Notes: generated from the letters alone by a model not told the origin. Numbered from the stretch's first letter, positions 32,873-42,905 are shown. The stretch is DNA of 64,000 nucleotides from Tunicatimonas pelagia (GCF_030506325.1 NZ_CP120683.1:1302001-1366000), one strand, 5' to 3'. A program made the numbers and translations.

Positions 32873-34551
32873 CAGGATTCTGCTAGATTTTTAAATGCTG
32901 ATACCAAAGCCCGGGCTTCTTCAATAGTATTTGCCAGCAGTTCAACCTCATTTTCGTAACCCTCTACTTCTCCTTGTTCTATCTCTCGAACTAAGTCGCG
33001 CTGAGCAGTGGTTTTGAGCGTTACGATAATACGCTCTCCCTTGGTATCAAAAGTGACGAGCCGAGGATTCATATCAGCCATATTCCACTCAAATACTTTC
33101 TCTTCTCCCTCATCGTCAATCAGCGTATACGTAAGCAGGCACTGATCTGAACCGGGGGTAAATGACTGTTCATAGCGATCATCGCCTTCATCTACCGTCC
33201 CGATATTATCCCGCAGAAACTGCAAGGTGGTACCAGGAGTAGGATTGGAACCAACGGAAGCCACAAACAAATTTTGCTGATTCGCTTGGGCTAAGGTAAC
33301 TAACTGCCGGAGTGCCCCCACCCAACGCCGAGCCTCATCTACACTGGGGGCCTGCATAACAATTTCATCCGTAAATCCATCTACTACATCATCTTCTAAC
33401 TCCTGCACCAAATCCCGCTCCGCTTCGGTTTTTAGCTCAATCAGCACCTCGCTGCCTTTAGTATCAAAGTCTATGGTGCGGGGATTAATATCAGCCGGGT
33501 TTACCAAAAACGTAACCTCTTCTCCCTCACTAGCTTCAATGATGGTGTAGCTAAATTGCTGAGTAGCAGCATCGTAGTTCACCGATTGTTCGTAGGTTTC
33601 CTTTTCAAGTGCAACATTGCCAACCTGGCTGGTTAGATAAGAAACTGTTTGATCCAAGCTAGGATTATTCACGCCGGGTAAAAACGAGTTATCGTACCGT
33701 TGTTCAGCTTGCGTAATTAGCGCCTTGAGTGCTTTTTCTAAAGCACGACCTTGCTCAATATCAGTAGCAATAATCTGCAACTCATGTTCGTAGTCATCCG
33801 CCTCTCCGTTCTCTAAGGTTTGAATTAAATCGCGTCCGCCGATGGTTTCTAGTGTTACCAGCACTTGCCCTCGTTTCGTATCAAACGATACACTTTGCTC
33901 GTTAAAGTCAACCATGTTGGCCACATAACTATTTACCTCGCCCTCGTTGGCATCCTCTTGCTCGTAAGTGATAATTGTCGGAAGAGATAGATCGTAAGCC
34001 AACGTTTGGTTAATCGCCCCATCAGATGTTTCAATTTCACCCACTTCCGCAGTTAAAAACCCCAAAGCATCCTCGAATGTGGGATTAGCCTTTCCGTATA
34101 TCAGAATCTCTTTACTTTGCTCTCCGCAGTTCTGCACTACCTCCTTAAATGCTTTTACAATCGCCCGGGCGTTTTCAATATCAACGGCGTAAAATTGAAA
34201 GTTATCGCTAAAATCTTCGGCTTCACCATCTTCAAAAACCTGCACTAATTCCTTGTCACCGCGCGTTTCTACCTCAATTACCACCTCCCTACTGCGGGTA
34301 TCGAACCTAATTTTGTGTTCGTTCAGGTCTGCCGCATTCACCTTGTAGGTTGTTTCCTCCCCATCATCAGTATCTAGCACCGTAAACGTAAGCAAACAAG
34401 CATTGTCTGAAGTGTACGAAAATGACTGCTCGTACATATCATCTTTTATCTGAACATCCTGAACAGCCTGGCTTAGTGTGTTCCAAGCAGGCTGAGCTAG
34501 TACCGGACTACCAAACAGCAGGGCTACTAAGAGTACTGTGGTGCGCTTCAT
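32863..34551 (-). CDS. Secreted protein made of four copies of an unrecognised domain
   Basis: 562 aa with a signal peptide (to LAQ, residue 20). Four tandem repeats of about 139 residues are visible: the anchor motif FDTxxxxV/I occurs at residues 83, 223, 362 and 501. Each unit also has YEQSxxY or an equivalent (lost in unit 2), then a ADxN/DFN motif, RDLVQxxExGE, a polar segment and a helix (EARAxVxAxKxL). Many beta strands ending in a helix recall PH-like folds, but this is only a guess. I do not recognise the family. It stands alone just downstream of the glycogen genes. Confidence 0.8.
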   Translation of the reverse strand: MKRTTVLLVALLFGSPVLAQPAWNTLSQAVQDVQIKDDMYEQSFSYTSDNACLLTFTVLDTDDGEETTYKVNAADLNEHKIRFDTRSREVVIEVETRGDKELVQVFEDGEAEDFSDNFQFYAVDIENARAIVKAFKEVVQNCGEQSKEILIYGKANPTFEDALGFLTAEVGEIETSDGAINQTLAYDLSLPTIITYEQEDANEGEVNSYVANMVDFNEQSVSFDTKRGQVLVTLETIGGRDLIQTLENGEADDYEHELQIIATDIEQGRALEKALKALITQAEQRYDNSFLPGVNNPSLDQTVSYLTSQVGNVALEKETYEQSVNYDAATQQFSYTIIEASEGEEVTFLVNPADINPRTIDFDTKGSEVLIELKTEAERDLVQELEDDVVDGFTDEIVMQAPSVDEARRWVGALRQLVTLAQANQQNLFVASVGSNPTPGTTLQFLRDNIGTVDEGDDRYEQSFTPGSDQCLLTYTLIDDEGEEKVFEWNMADMNPRLVTFDTKGERIIVTLKTTAQRDLVREIEQGEVEGYENEVELLANTIEEARALVSAFKNLAESCKK

Positions 34552-34590
34552 ATTATTTTAGGCAGTGCTACGCAGTAGGTTAAAAGTGTA

Positions 34591-37188
34591 CTAAAGCCAA
34601 GTTACTAAGTTGAAGTCTTGCTGACTAGCCAACAGTGGATGCTGGGGGAATACTCGAAAACCGTACTCATACACGCCCGAAAAGGTGATTTTCGAGTCAG
34701 CAGTGTACTTCACCATTGTGCCAGTTCCTTCGGGCACCGGAGAGTCGCTATCCAGTTTTTTTACTTGCTTTTGGCTCATAACCTCTTCTAGCACAATATG
34801 GTGCTCATCTTCCTCCCGATGAGCAACCAAAAGCTCTACTCCAACATCTTCGGATGCCAAATTCTTAATGTCTAGTATGATTTCAGCCTTGAAATTTTCT
34901 CCCAGCGGTAAGGGGTCGTTAGCAAAATCGTAGATTGATTTTTGCAGTACGCGAATTTGATTCCAGACACCCACTACCTTACCTTTCCACTCGGCCAGCT
35001 CTCTTGCTCCGGCAAAATCATCAGCATGTACTTTCTTGCGCTGCTCACCTAGTTTGTTGTAGAAACGCTCAAAGTAATCGTCCATCATGCGCTTCATTGT
35101 AAACTCCGGGGCAATTTGGGCAATTGTTTTTTTCATACGATCTAGCCACTGCTCAGATACACCTTCCTCGTTCTGATCGTAGTACTGCGGAATAAGTTCA
35201 TTTTCCAGAATAGCGTAGATGGTAGCAGCGTCTAGCTCATTTTGCGCGTCCTGGTTTTCGTACGTTCGCTCTTCGTCCAATGCCCAGCCCGTATCGGGTT
35301 GGTACCCTTCGGCCCACCAACCATCCAGCACACTTAGGTTTAGCGTTCCGTTAAGCGTTGCTTTCATTCCGCTGGTACCCGAAGCCTCCAGCGGGCGAGT
35401 AGGCGTGTTCAGCCAAACATCAACGCCCTTCACCATGCGGCTGGTAAGTTCTATATCGTAGTCTTCCAGGAATACTACCTTACCAAAAAACTCCGGTTGG
35501 TTCGATACTTCAACAATCCGCCGGATAAGCTCCTGCCCACCCTGGTCAGCGGGGTGCGCCTTACCAGCAAAAATAAACTGCACTGGGCAATCTGGATTAT
35601 TTACAATGCGCGCCAGACGATCAACATCCCTGAATAACAACTGCGCTCTCTTGTAGGTAGCAAACCGACGGGCAAACCCAAAAATCAGGGTATTTTCGTC
35701 AAAGGAATTGAGCACATCAATCGTCTTCTGAGGCGATTCGTGCCGTTCTTGCATACTCCTCTCCAGTCGCTTTTTAACGGTATCAATCAATTTCTTTTTT
35801 AGCTCTCGCTTAATGTTGATTAGATCAGCCCCGTTAATATCGTGTATCTTTTCCCACTGTTTGGGGTCAGACTGTTTCTTTAGAAAGCTTTTGCCAAACG
35901 TTTTTTCGTACAGCTCCTGAAGTTCCTGAGAGGTCCAACTGTAGTAATGTACCCCGTTGGTGACGTAGCCAATGTGCAATTCTTCTGCCTCAAAGCCCGG
36001 GAATAGCGGCTGAAACATTTTCCGAGAAACCTGACCGTGAATTTTGCTAACCCCATTAACTTCTTGGCTGAGTTTGAGGGCCAAATGGCTCATGGAAAAT
36101 TCCTCATCTTTGTTATCTGCTTTGATGCGACCTAATGCCATAAATTTCTCCCACGATAAGCTCATTGAGTTCGTATAGGCCGACAAATAGGGCCAAAGCA
36201 TCGACTCGGAGAAGCTATCGTGGCCAGCGGGCACCGGAGTATGGGTAGTAAATAATGAAGAGGAACGAATAACTTCTACGGCTTGGTCGTATGATAACCC
36301 GCTTTTCACCAAAATTCTGAGCCGCTCTAAACCGTTGAAAGCCGCGTGTCCCTCATTAAGATGGTAAATATCAGGATGGACATCTAAGGCTTGTAGTGCC
36401 CGCATTCCGCCAATACCTAGTAGCAACTCTTGCTTTAAGCGATTTTCACGGTCACCCCCATAAAGATGGTGGGTAATCACGCGGTCAGCCTCCTGATTAT
36501 CTTCAATATCAGCATCTAGCAGGTACAGGGGCATACGGCCTACTTGTACTTTCCACAGTTTGGCGTACAATACACGCTCCGGTAGTTCGACCTGAATTTT
36601 TATCCAAGTACCTTCCGAATTACGTACCGGCTCAACGGGCAAATACGTAAACCGCTGAGCATCGTATAAAGCCACTTGCTCGCCGTAGTGCGATAGCCCT
36701 TGCCGAAAGTATCCGTAGCGATACAGCAGCCCTACCGCTACCATATCCACATTTTCATCGCTGGCTTCTTTCAGATAATCTCCGGCTAACACTCCTAAAC
36801 CACCCGAGTATAACTTCAACGAGGAGTGCAGTCCGTATTCCATGCAGAAGTACCCAATTTTAAGGGGCGACCGTCGCTTAGTCTCACCCATGTATTTCTT
36901 GAACTGACCCTGCACCCGAGTCAGCTGCTTCATGAAGTCGCTATCCTTCAGCAGGCGTTCGTAATCTTGATAATTTAAGTTATCTAGCAGAGCAATGGGG
37001 TTTTGCCGATGCTGAAGCCATCCTTCGGGATCAATACTGCGAAACAGATTAATTGCTTCGTAATTCCAGCACCACCACAAATTTTTGGAAATCTCTTCCA
37101 AGCCTTTGAGTTTGTCTGGTACTTGCGATTGAATATACAGGCGTTTCCAGTGAGGTGAAACACCTTCATTTATAGATTGAGTGTCCAT
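34591..37188 (-). CDS. glgP: Alpha-glucan (glycogen) phosphorylase, GT35
   Basis: 865 aa, near the size of the alpha-glucan family phosphorylases with an N-terminal DUF3417-like region. It cleaves alpha-1,4-glucan with phosphate, giving glucose 1-phosphate. Motifs: GLGVLAGDYLK (residues 130-140), HLNEGHAAF (276-284) and the cofactor loop EASGTSGMK (601-609), whose Lys609 should hold pyridoxal phosphate. ATG 37188 is 65 nt from the debranching-enzyme stop, the same strand, so the two form one operon for glycogen breakdown. Confidence 0.93.
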   Translation of the reverse strand: MDTQSINEGVSPHWKRLYIQSQVPDKLKGLEEISKNLWWCWNYEAINLFRSIDPEGWLQHRQNPIALLDNLNYQDYERLLKDSDFMKQLTRVQGQFKKYMGETKRRSPLKIGYFCMEYGLHSSLKLYSGGLGVLAGDYLKEASDENVDMVAVGLLYRYGYFRQGLSHYGEQVALYDAQRFTYLPVEPVRNSEGTWIKIQVELPERVLYAKLWKVQVGRMPLYLLDADIEDNQEADRVITHHLYGGDRENRLKQELLLGIGGMRALQALDVHPDIYHLNEGHAAFNGLERLRILVKSGLSYDQAVEVIRSSSLFTTHTPVPAGHDSFSESMLWPYLSAYTNSMSLSWEKFMALGRIKADNKDEEFSMSHLALKLSQEVNGVSKIHGQVSRKMFQPLFPGFEAEELHIGYVTNGVHYYSWTSQELQELYEKTFGKSFLKKQSDPKQWEKIHDINGADLINIKRELKKKLIDTVKKRLERSMQERHESPQKTIDVLNSFDENTLIFGFARRFATYKRAQLLFRDVDRLARIVNNPDCPVQFIFAGKAHPADQGGQELIRRIVEVSNQPEFFGKVVFLEDYDIELTSRMVKGVDVWLNTPTRPLEASGTSGMKATLNGTLNLSVLDGWWAEGYQPDTGWALDEERTYENQDAQNELDAATIYAILENELIPQYYDQNEEGVSEQWLDRMKKTIAQIAPEFTMKRMMDDYFERFYNKLGEQRKKVHADDFAGARELAEWKGKVVGVWNQIRVLQKSIYDFANDPLPLGENFKAEIILDIKNLASEDVGVELLVAHREEDEHHIVLEEVMSQKQVKKLDSDSPVPEGTGTMVKYTADSKITFSGVYEYGFRVFPQHPLLASQQDFNLVTWL

Positions 37189-37253
37189 GTAAGATTAGGG
37201 TTTTCGTTACTAAATGGTTAGGGTAGGCATACGCTGATGCCGCAGATAAATAA

Positions 37254-39257
37254 TTATAGTGAAACTGGCTGAGTTGCCTTGTCAAACTCTTCAATTAATT
37301 TGCCCGTGCGGATAATCTCGGCAACATTCCAAGCTTGGGAAATAGCCCCTCGAGGCGCGTGGGGCGCGTCTCCGTCGTAAACTTCTGAGATACTACTGAT
37401 ACCGTGCTCCGACATCGTTTCTTCAAAACCACGATAAAGCGAGATAACGTAGGGTAAGGCTTCCTCCCGTTCGGCTACTTTGAGGTAAGCCTCTACGTAG
37501 TGTCCCATGAGCCACGGCCATACCGAACCTTGATGATACGCTAGGCGTCGTTGGGTTTGCGTGCCTCGGTAGTTCCCTTGGTAGCTTGCCTCTCGTTTAG
37601 ATAAGCTACGCAGGCCTCGGGGAGTGAGCAACTCTTTTTTCACCACCTCAATAACGCTGCGAATTTGCGTGTCAGAGAGTGGCGAAAAAGGCAAGGAAGC
37701 CGCTAAAATTTGATTAGGCCGTACTGACCAATCTTTGTTTTTCCGATCTAAGCTAATGAGGTCTGCCAAATATCCCTTCTTTGGATCCCAGAACGCTTTC
37801 TGGAATGATTTCTTTATTTTCTCATCCATTCCCTTCCAGTCGTTGAGCACTTTTTTACCTTCGGTAGAACGAGGACCCGCAATTTCTAAGGCAAAGCAAA
37901 CCGCATTATACCATAGTGCATTCACCTCCACTGGGAACCCAGCTCTGGGAGTAACTGGTTGGCCATCGATGTAAGCATCCATCCAGGTAAGAGCAATACC
38001 ATCTTCGCTGCCCGAGAGAAGCCCGTCATCCTGCATTTTTATCTGATACTCAGTACCATCGCGATAGCTTTCCAGAATCTCCCGAATCGCCTTACCGTAG
38101 TTCTTCCACACAGCTTGGCGGTCGCCCAACCGGTGAGTGTATTGTTGCAGTGCCCAGAAAAACCACAGTGGCGTATCAATGGCTTCGTAGGTCACCTGAG
38201 AATCATTATACTTCCAGAACGGAAAAAAGGCCCCTTTTCGATACTTGAGCATCGTATCCAGCACGGCTTTAAAACTTTTCAGGTCGTCCTGCACCAGCGA
38301 CAGTCCCGGAATGGCAATAAATGCATCCCGCCCGCCTCGGCGGTAACGCTGATAGCTGGCAATCACATCTGTACGATCGTACTTGCGGGCTTCGGGGGTA
38401 CTCCGGGTTTTCAGTACAAATTGCTCGGCTGATACTTTCAGGCAATTTTCAAATGAACTCCGCGCGGTTCGCTTCCGCGTTTGATTATTGAACATCCGAA
38501 GCAAATTACCTGCTTTGATCACATCGGGGCCGCCCGTAAATAGAATAATATCTCCTTTAGAAGCTTTCACTTCAAAATAACCCGGAACGTATAAATCCTC
38601 TTGGTAAGGTGCTCCCAACTCCAAATCTTCAGGATACTCAATATTGTAGTACCAGTTTGCTTGGGAGACAAATTTGCTGTTGTTACCCACCTGCATAAAA
38701 AGCTCTTGATACTGAGGGTATAACTGAATACTTACTCCGTCTTCTACGGTTGAAATACCGGGCTGAATACCTTCGTCGGCTCTCAAAAGCTGGTTAACGT
38801 TACGAAAAGCCAAAAACGGAAATAGCCGTAGCGTAATTTCTTCGGTTGCCTGCTCCACAATGTAGCGTACCAGCACCCGCTCTTCGTGCTCTACTAGCAG
38901 AAACTCCCGGGTTAGCACTACATTTTTCATGCGATACGTTGACTTCGGAATCGGGTCGGCGGAAAAATCCTTCATGTACACAAAGCCATTCGGATTATAT
39001 TCGTTAGGGTACTTGTGTACTCCCAAATTGAAGGAAGCATTGTTTACAATAACCGTTTCATCTAGCGAAGACAGTAGCACGTGTACTCCTTCTAGCCCTG
39101 GCTGATGGGCCACCAACAAGCCGTGATAACGCTTGGTGTTGCACCCTACAATAGTAGTAGAAGAATAGGCACCGGCTTTATTAGATCGTATAATTTCCTT
39201 ATTTAAGGAATATGAGAGGTCAAGTAGTTGTTTTTTATCGAATTGAATGTAACTCAT
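37254..39257 (-). CDS. Glycogen debranching enzyme (amylo-alpha-1,6-glucosidase type)
   Basis: 667 aa. The N-terminal domain (GAYSSTTIVGCNTKRYHGLLVA, residues about 28-50) and the C-terminal (alpha/alpha)6 domain (FIAIPGLSLVQDD, TPLWFFWALQQY, GLLSGSEDGIALTWMD, WYNAVCFALEIAG, RRLAYHQGSVWPWLMGHYVEAY) match the bacterial glycogen debranching family (GH133). It removes alpha-1,6 branches left by the phosphorylase. It is first in the operon with glgP. No glycogen synthase is in the window. Confidence 0.9.
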   Translation of the reverse strand: MSYIQFDKKQLLDLSYSLNKEIIRSNKAGAYSSTTIVGCNTKRYHGLLVAHQPGLEGVHVLLSSLDETVIVNNASFNLGVHKYPNEYNPNGFVYMKDFSADPIPKSTYRMKNVVLTREFLLVEHEERVLVRYIVEQATEEITLRLFPFLAFRNVNQLLRADEGIQPGISTVEDGVSIQLYPQYQELFMQVGNNSKFVSQANWYYNIEYPEDLELGAPYQEDLYVPGYFEVKASKGDIILFTGGPDVIKAGNLLRMFNNQTRKRTARSSFENCLKVSAEQFVLKTRSTPEARKYDRTDVIASYQRYRRGGRDAFIAIPGLSLVQDDLKSFKAVLDTMLKYRKGAFFPFWKYNDSQVTYEAIDTPLWFFWALQQYTHRLGDRQAVWKNYGKAIREILESYRDGTEYQIKMQDDGLLSGSEDGIALTWMDAYIDGQPVTPRAGFPVEVNALWYNAVCFALEIAGPRSTEGKKVLNDWKGMDEKIKKSFQKAFWDPKKGYLADLISLDRKNKDWSVRPNQILAASLPFSPLSDTQIRSVIEVVKKELLTPRGLRSLSKREASYQGNYRGTQTQRRLAYHQGSVWPWLMGHYVEAYLKVAEREEALPYVISLYRGFEETMSEHGISSISEVYDGDAPHAPRGAISQAWNVAEIIRTGKLIEEFDKATQPVSL

Positions 39258-39615
39258 TCACAAAATATGGTTTGGTTCTCAGGAAATAGCTACTAAGTAA
39301 ATTAATCGGCAAGATAATGCTTTCAACTAGCCTAAGGGAAGTTACTGATGATTATTTTATGGTTAAACAATCAGTAGGAAATGTTGCTCGCAATAGGCAA
39401 CCTTAAGAAAAAAGGTGTACTGTTTTTGGACTGAAATGTTATTACTTCTGACATTTTAAACTCATACTAGGTTGAAAGAAGTTCAAAATAGCCCATTTTG
39501 TTACGCAATCTATTAGAACAGGTTAATTTTTTATGAATAATTATTGTTATTTCGCATTTCATTGCTACCAGACTTCACTGCAACGTATATATTTGCGTTG
39601 CCTGGTTTAAGATTT
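39258..39615. promoter_or_regulatory. Divergent spacer between the glycogen operon and upp
   Basis: 358 nt without a gene. For upp a TATATTTG at 39588-39595 matches the Bacteroidota -7 box TAnnTTTG, 20 nt before ATG 39616; a TTG at 39562-39564 is 23 nt further upstream, slightly beyond the usual 19-21. The rest is AT-rich and featureless. Confidence 0.45.
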
Positions 39616-40272
39616 ATGCAGCAAGCATCTTTATTTGTATTAGCGGAGCAACCCTCGGTAGCCAACCACTTTATGGCTGAGCTACGTGACCGTACTCGCC
39701 AGACCGACCGAATGCGGTTTCGCCGGAATATTGAACGTTTGGGAGAAATTTTAGCCTACGAATTATCGAAAACGCTGCCCTATCGCCCCGAATCAGTTAC
39801 TACTCCCCTAGGAACTGCTGATATTTCGTTACTCACCCAACAGCCCGTGCTGGTTTCAATACTGCGGGCGGGCTTACCTTTACACTGGGGGGTGCTCAAT
39901 TATTTTGATCAGGCCGATAGTGGTTTTATTGGTGCGTACCGGCAGAACACTACCGATGGTTTTACTATTCAGCTTGATTACCAAAGTATGCCTAGCGTTC
40001 AAGATCGTCCCCTTATCTTAATTGACCCTATGCTCGCTAGTGGACAAACCCTAGTTAAGGTACTAAAGCAGATCAGCAATTTTGGCATTCCTTCTCAAAT
40101 CCATATTCTTTCCGTTATTGCGGCGCCCGAGGGCATTTCTTTGCTTGAGCAAGAAATCCAACATTTGTACCGCCTCTGGGTTGGAGCTATTGATAACCAA
40201 TTGAACGACAAATCTTATATCATCCCCGGCTTGGGAGACGCTGGCGACTTGGCTTTTGGAAATAAACTATAG
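39616..40272 (+). CDS. upp: Uracil phosphoribosyltransferase
   Basis: I chose ATG 39616 (218 aa, the usual size) over an upstream TTG at 39544, because the promoter box lies between. It makes UMP from uracil and PRPP in pyrimidine salvage. Visible: PRPP-binding LILIDPMLASGQTL, the RAGLPLHWG loop, and a C-terminal uracil-contact segment YIIPGLGDAGDLAFG. Followed 9 nt later by the antiporter gene. Confidence 0.92.
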   Translation: MQQASLFVLAEQPSVANHFMAELRDRTRQTDRMRFRRNIERLGEILAYELSKTLPYRPESVTTPLGTADISLLTQQPVLVSILRAGLPLHWGVLNYFDQADSGFIGAYRQNTTDGFTIQLDYQSMPSVQDRPLILIDPMLASGQTLVKVLKQISNFGIPSQIHILSVIAAPEGISLLEQEIQHLYRLWVGAIDNQLNDKSYIIPGLGDAGDLAFGNKL

Positions 40273-40281
40273 CGTACGTTT

Positions 40282-41238
40282 ATGATCGTTAATATCGGAA
40301 TACTCTTAGGAGGACTTATTGTGTTGATTGCCGGAGGAGAATTCCTGGTGCGGGGTTCCGCTAGTATTGCCCTGCGCCTCAAAATTTCACCCCTAGTGGT
40401 CGGACTGACTGTAGTCGCTTTTGGTACTTCTGCTCCCGAACTATTTATTAGCGTTCAGTCGGCCCTAAGCGGTAGCCCCGATATTGCGATGGGTAACGTA
40501 ATTGGCTCTAATATTTGCAATCTGGCCTTGGTGTTGGGAGTGACTTCGTTTATTACTCCGGTGCCCGTTCAGAAGGATATTATGCGAATAGACTGGCCAA
40601 TGGCGATGGGAAGTTCATTGCTCATGTTTGCGTTGGTACAAGGAAACCTAATTAGTTTTTGGGAAGGGATATTATTCGTTTCTATTCTGGCTAGCTATAC
40701 TTTTTTCATTATTCGCAAATCCAGAAAGGAAACTAAAAGCTCACAGGCTCAGGCAGAAGCCTTGGATGTGCCTGCTCAGCCTACTGCTAGTGTCTGGAGA
40801 GATATTTTGTTGTTAGCCCTCGGTATAGTCGGTCTAACATTTGGCTCTAATTGGTTTGTATTTGGAGCCAAAGAGCTAGCTATTACTATAGGAGTAAGCG
40901 AACGGGTAGTAGGTATTACTGTAGTAGCCTTGGGCACTAGCCTACCTGAGCTAGCTACCGCTATTGTAGCCGCTACACGTAAAGAAACCGATATTGCGAT
41001 GGGCAATCTCATTGGCTCCAATATTTTCAATATTTTGTCTATTCTTGGCTTTACCAGCATTATTGCGCCCATTCAGGTGAATGATATAATCATCCGCTCC
41101 GATATGATCTGGATGCTGCTTGTCACCTTTATGATTTTCCCCATGATGATTACTCGCCGGAAGATCAACAAGGTGGAAGGAGTAATTTTACTGGCTTTTT
41201 ATCTTTACTATATTTACTCAGTCATAGGCCCAGTATAA
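40282..41238 (+). CDS. CaCA-family cation/Ca2+ antiporter (YrbG-like)
   Basis: 318 aa with about ten hydrophobic helices arranged in two halves. Each half carries the family alpha repeat: VVGLTVVAFGTSAPELFISV then MGNVIGSNICN in the first; VVGITVVALGTSLPELATAI then MGNLIGSNIFN in the second. Both key Glu residues are present. It exchanges Ca2+ or another cation for Na+ or H+ across the inner membrane. Starts 9 nt after upp. Confidence 0.9.
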   Translation: MIVNIGILLGGLIVLIAGGEFLVRGSASIALRLKISPLVVGLTVVAFGTSAPELFISVQSALSGSPDIAMGNVIGSNICNLALVLGVTSFITPVPVQKDIMRIDWPMAMGSSLLMFALVQGNLISFWEGILFVSILASYTFFIIRKSRKETKSSQAQAEALDVPAQPTASVWRDILLLALGIVGLTFGSNWFVFGAKELAITIGVSERVVGITVVALGTSLPELATAIVAATRKETDIAMGNLIGSNIFNILSILGFTSIIAPIQVNDIIIRSDMIWMLLVTFMIFPMMITRRKINKVEGVILLAFYLYYIYSVIGPV

Positions 41239-41239
41239 A

Positions 41240-41434
41240 AAAATGAGTAATGGACAATGTACAGGGAACAATAAAAATGTGAAATACGAAATATGGAAAA
41301 AAAGAGAAGAAAATACGGAGAACGATTGATTTACTCCCATACTCCGTTCTCCTTTTTCCCTTCTTCGTTCTTTGATCCTTTTCATATTTCGCATCCCGCA
41401 TTTCTTATTTCGCATCTTACATCCCATATCTTCT
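41240..41434. repeat. Long imperfect intergenic hairpin
   Basis: GAAATACGAAATATG (about 41281-41295) is answered by CATATTTCGCATCCCGCATTTC (about 41384), and GGAGAACG (41317-41324) by CGTTCTCC (41345-41352), then TTTTT. Together they form one imperfect hairpin of about 120 nt that may terminate the upp-antiporter transcript. Words ATTTCGTATCTCAT at 6698 belong to the same family. Confidence 0.7.
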
Positions 41435-42157
41435 ATGAAATTTCTCTATGTTTTTCCTCACCCCGACGATGAAGCCTTTGGCCCAGCCGGTGCTATGCAC
41501 CATCAACTCCAGCAAGGGCACGAGGTGTACTTACTTACCTTAACCCGGGGAGGAGCCACAAAGCAGCGACAGCGTTTAGGACTCAGTGTAGAAGAAATGG
41601 GTGAAGTACGTTACCAAGAAATGTTAGAAGTAGAGAAGGCTCTAGGGCTAAGTGGCATGACGGTGCTTGACCTTCCGGATAGCGGGCTTAAACGCATGGA
41701 CCCGAGAGAGATTGAACAAGTAGTGGGCGATCATATTCGGAAGATTCAACCCGATGTTTTTGTTTCTTATCCGGTACACGGTATTAGTGGGTTTCACGAT
41801 CATTTGGTAATGCACGCCGTGGCTAAGCAAGTTTTTCTAACATTGCGCGATGAAGGAGTGCCTTACTTGAAGCGATTAGCCTTTTTTACGATTCCCTACG
41901 AGGGAGACGGCACTTTTAAAAAAGGCAGTGATTTCATCTTGAAGCAATCTTTACCCGAAGAAATAGACTGCATTGTGCGCCTTAACGATGCTAACATTGA
42001 TGCTCTCCAAGCATCTCTCGATTGTTACAAAACCTACCAGCAAGTTATTGAGAAGGTACAGGTAAAAGAACTAATTGGCGATGCCGTATATTTTGAAATC
42101 TACCAAGAATCCTTCAATCCACCCCTGCCGGACTTGACCGAGAAACTTTCGAGTTAA
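41435..42157 (+). CDS. PIG-L/LmbE-family deacetylase
   Basis: I chose ATG 41435 (240 aa); the frame runs on into the repeat upstream, which is not coding. The zinc motif HPDDE is at residues 9-13 and the second ligand block HGISGFHDH follows at about 110-118. These enzymes remove acetyl groups from N-acetylglucosaminyl compounds, for instance in bacillithiol synthesis. No other thiol-synthesis gene is adjacent, so the substrate is open. Confidence 0.85.
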   Translation: MKFLYVFPHPDDEAFGPAGAMHHQLQQGHEVYLLTLTRGGATKQRQRLGLSVEEMGEVRYQEMLEVEKALGLSGMTVLDLPDSGLKRMDPREIEQVVGDHIRKIQPDVFVSYPVHGISGFHDHLVMHAVAKQVFLTLRDEGVPYLKRLAFFTIPYEGDGTFKKGSDFILKQSLPEEIDCIVRLNDANIDALQASLDCYKTYQQVIEKVQVKELIGDAVYFEIYQESFNPPLPDLTEKLSS

Positions 42158-42286
42158 TACGATCGCTAGTCAACTGAAACAAATTTAGAGCGGATGTTGG
42201 GGCTTGGGGCTATGTACATTGTGCGACAAACAATCAGGCAATTTAGCAGCTTAACCATTAAACTTAGTCAATTTTTACAGAAGCAT

Positions 42287-42886
42287 ATGTTTACCGGAAT
42301 TATTGAAACCGTAGGCGAACTAGTCAATATTGTTGATGAAGGTGAAAACAAACATTTGGAAATTTCCAGTAGTATCACCCCCGAACTTAAAGTTGACCAA
42401 AGTGTCAGTCATAACGGCGTTTGCCTGACCGTTACCGAGGTTGTAGAAACTACCTACCGAGTAACGGCAGTACAAGAAACGTTGAAGCGTAGCAATTTGG
42501 GTGCGCTCACTCATGCAGCAAAAATCAACTTAGAGCGTTGTATGCCCGCCAACGGCCGATTTGACGGCCATATTGTTCAGGGGCACGTAGACTTGACTGC
42601 TTCTTGTGCCGATATTAAAGACCAAGCTGGCAGTTGGCTGTTTCGCTTTAACTATACACCTACATCATCCGATCAGTTATTGGTAGAGAAAGGCTCAGTT
42701 ACTGTGAACGGAGTGAGTCTTACCTGCTTTGATATTACCGATACGTCGTTTGCTGTGGCAATTATTCCTTACACGTATCAGCATACCAACTTTAGCCAAT
42801 TGCAGATTGGTGATATCGTTAATCTAGAATTTGATATTGTCGGAAAATACATCAGCCGAATCCTTCAAAGCCAGCTAGAAAAATGA
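42287..42886 (+). CDS. ribE: Riboflavin synthase, alpha subunit
   Basis: I chose ATG 42287 because MFTGIIE is the invariant start of this family; the frame extends to 42194 without homology. 199 aa. Two similar lumazine-binding halves: VSHNGVCLTVTEV with ERCMPANGRFDGHIVQGHVD, and VTVNGVSLTCFDI with IIPYTYQHTNF. It converts two molecules of 6,7-dimethyl-8-ribityllumazine to riboflavin. It ends 19 nt from the convergent PAP2 gene. Confidence 0.94.
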   Translation: MFTGIIETVGELVNIVDEGENKHLEISSSITPELKVDQSVSHNGVCLTVTEVVETTYRVTAVQETLKRSNLGALTHAAKINLERCMPANGRFDGHIVQGHVDLTASCADIKDQAGSWLFRFNYTPTSSDQLLVEKGSVTVNGVSLTCFDITDTSFAVAIIPYTYQHTNFSQLQIGDIVNLEFDIVGKYISRILQSQLEK

Positions 42887-42905
42887 ACCGAAATCGCCTT
42901 GACGA

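Noticed and set aside
39492-39521. Minus-strand ATTAACC before the glycogen operon
   Set aside because: No GGNATA half at 17 nt and more than 230 nt from the gene start.
41372-41434. N-terminal extension of the PIG-L deacetylase
   Set aside because: It is translated intergenic repeat; the HPDDE motif sits at the normal distance from ATG 41435.
42194-42286. N-terminal extension of riboflavin synthase
   Set aside because: The family begins with MFTGIIE at 42287.
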